In this document: piece after piece, positions 61,891 to 64,000 of the stretch
Numbering within the stretch: the first letter of the stretch is position 1
How the letters are laid out: each line of letters begins with the position of its first letter
Assembly: GCA_934131175.1 (NCBI GenBank)
Contig: CAKOZD010000001.1
Location: 1 to 64,000 of the forward strand
Direction: 5' to 3'
Length of the DNA stretch: 64,000 nt
From: an uncultured Bacilli bacterium
GTDB taxonomy: Bacteria; Bacillota_I; Bacilli_A; RF39; UBA660
Program-made: the position numbers and the translations under genes
The notes under the pieces: model-generated
Seen by the model: only the letters and a program-made list of their open reading frames with translations
What the model was told of the DNA's origin: nothing
Databases searched by the model: none

Positions 61891-61923
61891 ATTACAATAT
61901 TTAACTTTTTCTGTGAATAAAAT

Positions 61924-61937
61924 ATTTCCTGGGAAAT
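61924..61937. promoter_or_regulatory. Noc-type binding site, one mismatch
   Basis: ATTTCCTGGGAAAT differs by one base from the Noc consensus ATTTCCCGGGAAAT. It occupies the place of parS in the fourth repeat unit. Confidence 0.7.
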
Positions 61938-62102
61938 AATTTTAAAATTTACATATTTTTACAAATAAATAACTAAATTTTATTAAATAAATGAATAAAA
62001 ATTAAAAAATGCATTCTCGTAAATTTAGATTATATATTATTCATCTATTAATTCTTAAATTTATTAGAATGCATTTTGCAAATTGTTAATATTTCCCAAA
62101 TT

Positions 62103-62116
62103 ATTTCCCGGGAAAT
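62103..62116. promoter_or_regulatory. Noc-type binding site, perfect
   Basis: ATTTCCCGGGAAAT, the exact consensus of the B. subtilis Noc (nucleoid occlusion) protein, within a 20 bp palindrome (62100-62119). It lies 179 bp from the other Noc-type site. No DnaA-like 9-mer adjoins it. Confidence 0.85.
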
Positions 62117-62129
62117 AATTTTAATTGTT

Positions 62130-62156
62130 GAAAAAAAGAAGAGATTATTTCTCTTC
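62130..62156 (-). terminator. gyrA terminator with the stop codon in the loop
   Basis: GAAGAGA and TCTCTTC pair, the gyrA TAA lies in the five-base loop, and seven T residues follow. Confidence 0.88.
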
Positions 62157-64000
62157 CTCTATTTCTTGATTTTCGTTATCTAAATTTTCTTCTATATTTT
62201 CCTTTTCTACTAAAGCAACAGTTGTAACTTTTTGATTATCTTTTAAGTTCATTAATCTAACACCTTGAGTTGCTCTCTTCAAAGTAGATACTTGTTCAAG
62301 TGGTAATTTAATAATTATGCCACTATCTGTCATTATCATTAAATCTAATTGTTCATCAGGTGCTAATGTTTTTAATGAAACCATACTACCATTTTTATCT
62401 GTAATATTAAGTGCTTTAACACCCTTACTACCTCTATGAGTTAATCTGTATTCATCAATAACTGTTTGTTTTCCATAACCATTTTCTGTAACAATTAATA
62501 CCATTTGGTTTGGTTCTACAACTTCTGCACCTACAACTATAGCTCCGTCTAATTCCATACCTTTTACACCAGAACTACTTCTTCCCATAGATCTAACTTC
62601 GTTTTCATCGAATCTTACCATACGTCCATTGCTTGCTCCTATGACAATTTCATTTTTTCCACAAGTCTTTTTAACACTTATAAGTTCGTCGTTTTCCTTT
62701 AAAACTATAGCAATTTTTCCACCTTTACGAATACTATCAAATTCTTCTATTGGTGTACGTTTTACAATACCATTCTTAGTAGCAAACATTAAGAACTTAG
62801 TAGAATCATCATCTTGTTTTACACTTAACATCGAACTAATGTTCTCATCTTTCTCTAATGGTAATAAATTAATTATTGGTAAACCTTTAGATTGTCTTGA
62901 GAATTCTGGAACTTCATAACCTTTCATTCTATAAACTCTTCCTTTATTTGAGAAGAATAAAAGATAATCATGTGTATTCATTGATAATATTTTTTCCACA
63001 AAGTCTTCTTCATTAGTAGACATACCTTTAATACCAACTCCACCCCTATTTTGAGTTTTGTAAGTATCAGCTCTTAATCTCTTTATATAACCATTATTAG
63101 TTAAGTTAATAATTATATCCTCTTCTGGAATTAAAGACTCATCTTCTATATATTCTATTGCTGTCATATCTATATTTGTACGTCTCTCATCACCATATTT
63201 TTGCTTTATTTCTAATAATTCATTTTTAATAACTTCTAATATTTTTTCATCACTAGCTAAAATTGATTTTAATTCAGCAATTGTTTTTAATAATTCATTT
63301 AACTCATTTTCAATCTTATCTCTTTCTAATCCAGTTAAACGACGTAATTTCATTTCAAGAATTGCATTAGCTTGAATTTCAGTTAATCCAAATCCATCCA
63401 TTAATCCTTTTCTAGCTTCTTCATCTGATTTAGAACCTCTAATCACTTTAATAACAGCATCAATATTATCTAAAGCTATTTTTAAACCTTCTAATATATG
63501 TACTCTCTTTTCAGCAACATCTAAATCAAATTTTGTTCTTCTTATTATAACTTCTTTCTGATAATCAATATATTTTACAATTATATCCTTTAAACCTAAT
63601 GTTTTTGGAACACCTTGATCAAGCATCAAGAAAATAATTCCATAAGATGTTTGAAATGCAGTATGTTTATATAATTTATTTAAAACAACTTGTGCATTTG
63701 CATCTCTTTTTAATGTAATTGTTATTTTAATACCATTTTTTAAGTCTGAATGATAATCAGCAATACCTTCAATAGTCTTATTATGAACTAACTCAGCAAC
63801 TTTATTTTTTAATTCTAAAGTATTAACACCATATGGAACTTCATCAATTATAATTTGTTGTTTTCCATTTTGTTCTTCAATAGTAGCCTTACTTCTAATA
63901 GTAATACTACCTCTACCTGTTTCATATGCTTTTCTAATACCACTATTACCTAGAATAGTTGCTCCTGTTGGAAAATCTGGTCCTTTAATATATTTCATCA
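62145..64000 (-). CDS. gyrA: DNA gyrase subunit A (partial, 5' end outside the window)
   Basis: The C-terminal 618 residues or so of GyrA; the reading frame continues past the right edge, so the methionine at 63998 is internal. YIKGPDFPTGATILG is the conserved start of the tower region. The GyrA-box TQNRGGVGIKG lies in the C-terminal beta-pinwheel, which distinguishes gyrase from topoisomerase IV. The tail is acidic (NIEENLDNENQEIEEEK). A stop-embedding terminator and the parS block follow. Confidence 0.96.
   Translation of the reverse strand, partial: MKYIKGPDFPTGATILGNSGIRKAYETGRGSITIRSKATIEEQNGKQQIIIDEVPYGVNTLELKNKVAELVHNKTIEGIADYHSDLKNGIKITITLKRDANAQVVLNKLYKHTAFQTSYGIIFLMLDQGVPKTLGLKDIIVKYIDYQKEVIIRRTKFDLDVAEKRVHILEGLKIALDNIDAVIKVIRGSKSDEEARKGLMDGFGLTEIQANAILEMKLRRLTGLERDKIENELNELLKTIAELKSILASDEKILEVIKNELLEIKQKYGDERRTNIDMTAIEYIEDESLIPEEDIIINLTNNGYIKRLRADTYKTQNRGGVGIKGMSTNEEDFVEKILSMNTHDYLLFFSNKGRVYRMKGYEVPEFSRQSKGLPIINLLPLEKDENISSMLSVKQDDDSTKFLMFATKNGIVKRTPIEEFDSIRKGGKIAIVLKENDELISVKKTCGKNEIVIGASNGRMVRFDENEVRSMGRSSSGVKGMELDGAIVVGAEVVEPNQMVLIVTENGYGKQTVIDEYRLTHRGSKGVKALNITDKNGSMVSLKTLAPDEQLDLMIMTDSGIIIKLPLEQVSTLKRATQGVRLMNLKDNQKVTTVALVEKENIEENLDNENQEIEEEK

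Larger units (their letters stand above)
61554..61936. repeat. Four-copy diverged repeat: AACTT, DnaA-box-like 9-mer, segregation palindrome
   Basis: Four units start at 61554, 61731, 61856 and 61903. Each reads AACTT, then TGTGGAAAA or TGTGAATA about ten bases on, then a palindrome. The 9-mers on the opposite strand are TTTTCCACA (61563-61571 and 61865-61873), CTATTCACA (61740-61748) and a perfect TTATTCACA (61912-61920). Palindromes are parS in units 1-3 and a Noc-type site in unit 4. Common orientation and order argue for duplication of one composite unit. Confidence 0.75.

Noticed and set aside
1..64000. Mycoplasma genetic code (UGA as Trp)
   Set aside because: Genes such as trmN6 and essC end at TGA, and Trp is encoded by TGG, so the standard bacterial code applies.
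1..64000. CRISPR arrays, insertion sequences, prophage or tRNA/rRNA genes
   Set aside because: No regularly spaced identical repeats, transposase or integrase genes, or tRNA or rRNA signatures were seen.

Overview
The window comes from a low-GC bacterium of the Bacillota, class Bacilli, probably one of the reduced-genome gut lineages related to Erysipelotrichales or RF39. It is AT-rich, and almost every gene is on the minus strand. Gene order follows the right origin arm of Bacillus subtilis nearly step by step, read from high to low coordinates: gyrA, SRP RNA, tadA, dnaX, ybaB, recR, bofA, holB, ricT, trmN6, rsmI, pth, mfd, metG, tatD, rsmA, yabG, veg, spoVG, yabP, yabQ, divIC, tilS, ftsH, dusB, lysS, a clpC-like gene, cysS, mrnC, rlmB, sigH, secE, nusG, rplKAJL, rsmC, rpoBC, rpsLG, fusA, tuf. 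UGA is a stop codon (for example at the end of trmN6), which excludes the mycoplasma code. BofA, YabP, YabQ, YabG, SpoVG, Veg and SigH point to a spore-forming ancestry and probably a spore former.

Layout. 1-323: promoter and T-box leader for a gene beyond the left edge. 324-3000: enolase, and a FemABX-type peptidoglycan transferase that is the only plus-strand gene. 3030-14877: translation and transcription core (tuf, fusA, rpsG, rpsL, rpoC, rpoB) with a 40-residue membrane peptide between rpsL and rpoC. 14965-23219: rsmC, then a divergent type VII secretion (ESX/Yuk) island inserted between rplL and rsmC. The island has an EssC ATPase, an EsaB/YukD ubiquitin-like protein, five small helical or acidic proteins, and two promoter- and terminator-bounded structured RNAs of unknown family flanking the essC-esaB pair. 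23285-26584: rplL, rplJ, rplA, rplK, nusG and secE with recognisable r-protein leaders. 26683-42434: a tail-anchored pseudokinase-like protein, sigH, RNA modification genes, two aminoacyl-tRNA synthetases, a degenerate ClpC, a YfcC-type transporter with a lysine-rich loop, ftsH with an unusual tail, tilS and divIC. 42527-47317: sporulation genes, rsmA, and a SipW signal peptidase with two TasA-like proteins. 47359-61213: metG (T-box controlled), mfd, and RNA and DNA maintenance genes. 61214-62144: SRP RNA and a gene-free block with three parS sites, two Noc-type sites and DnaA-box-like 9-mers in a diverged repeat. From 62145: the 3' part of gyrA.

The most interesting items are the parS/Noc-site/DnaA-box repeat block at 61554-62119, the two unidentified structured RNAs around essC, the pseudokinase-like protein in the sigH-secE gap, the ClpC with a dead second ATPase module, and the habit of placing stop codons inside transcription terminators. 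Promoters are very regular (TTGAC-type -35 boxes, 16-18 bp spacers, TATAAT-like -10 boxes).
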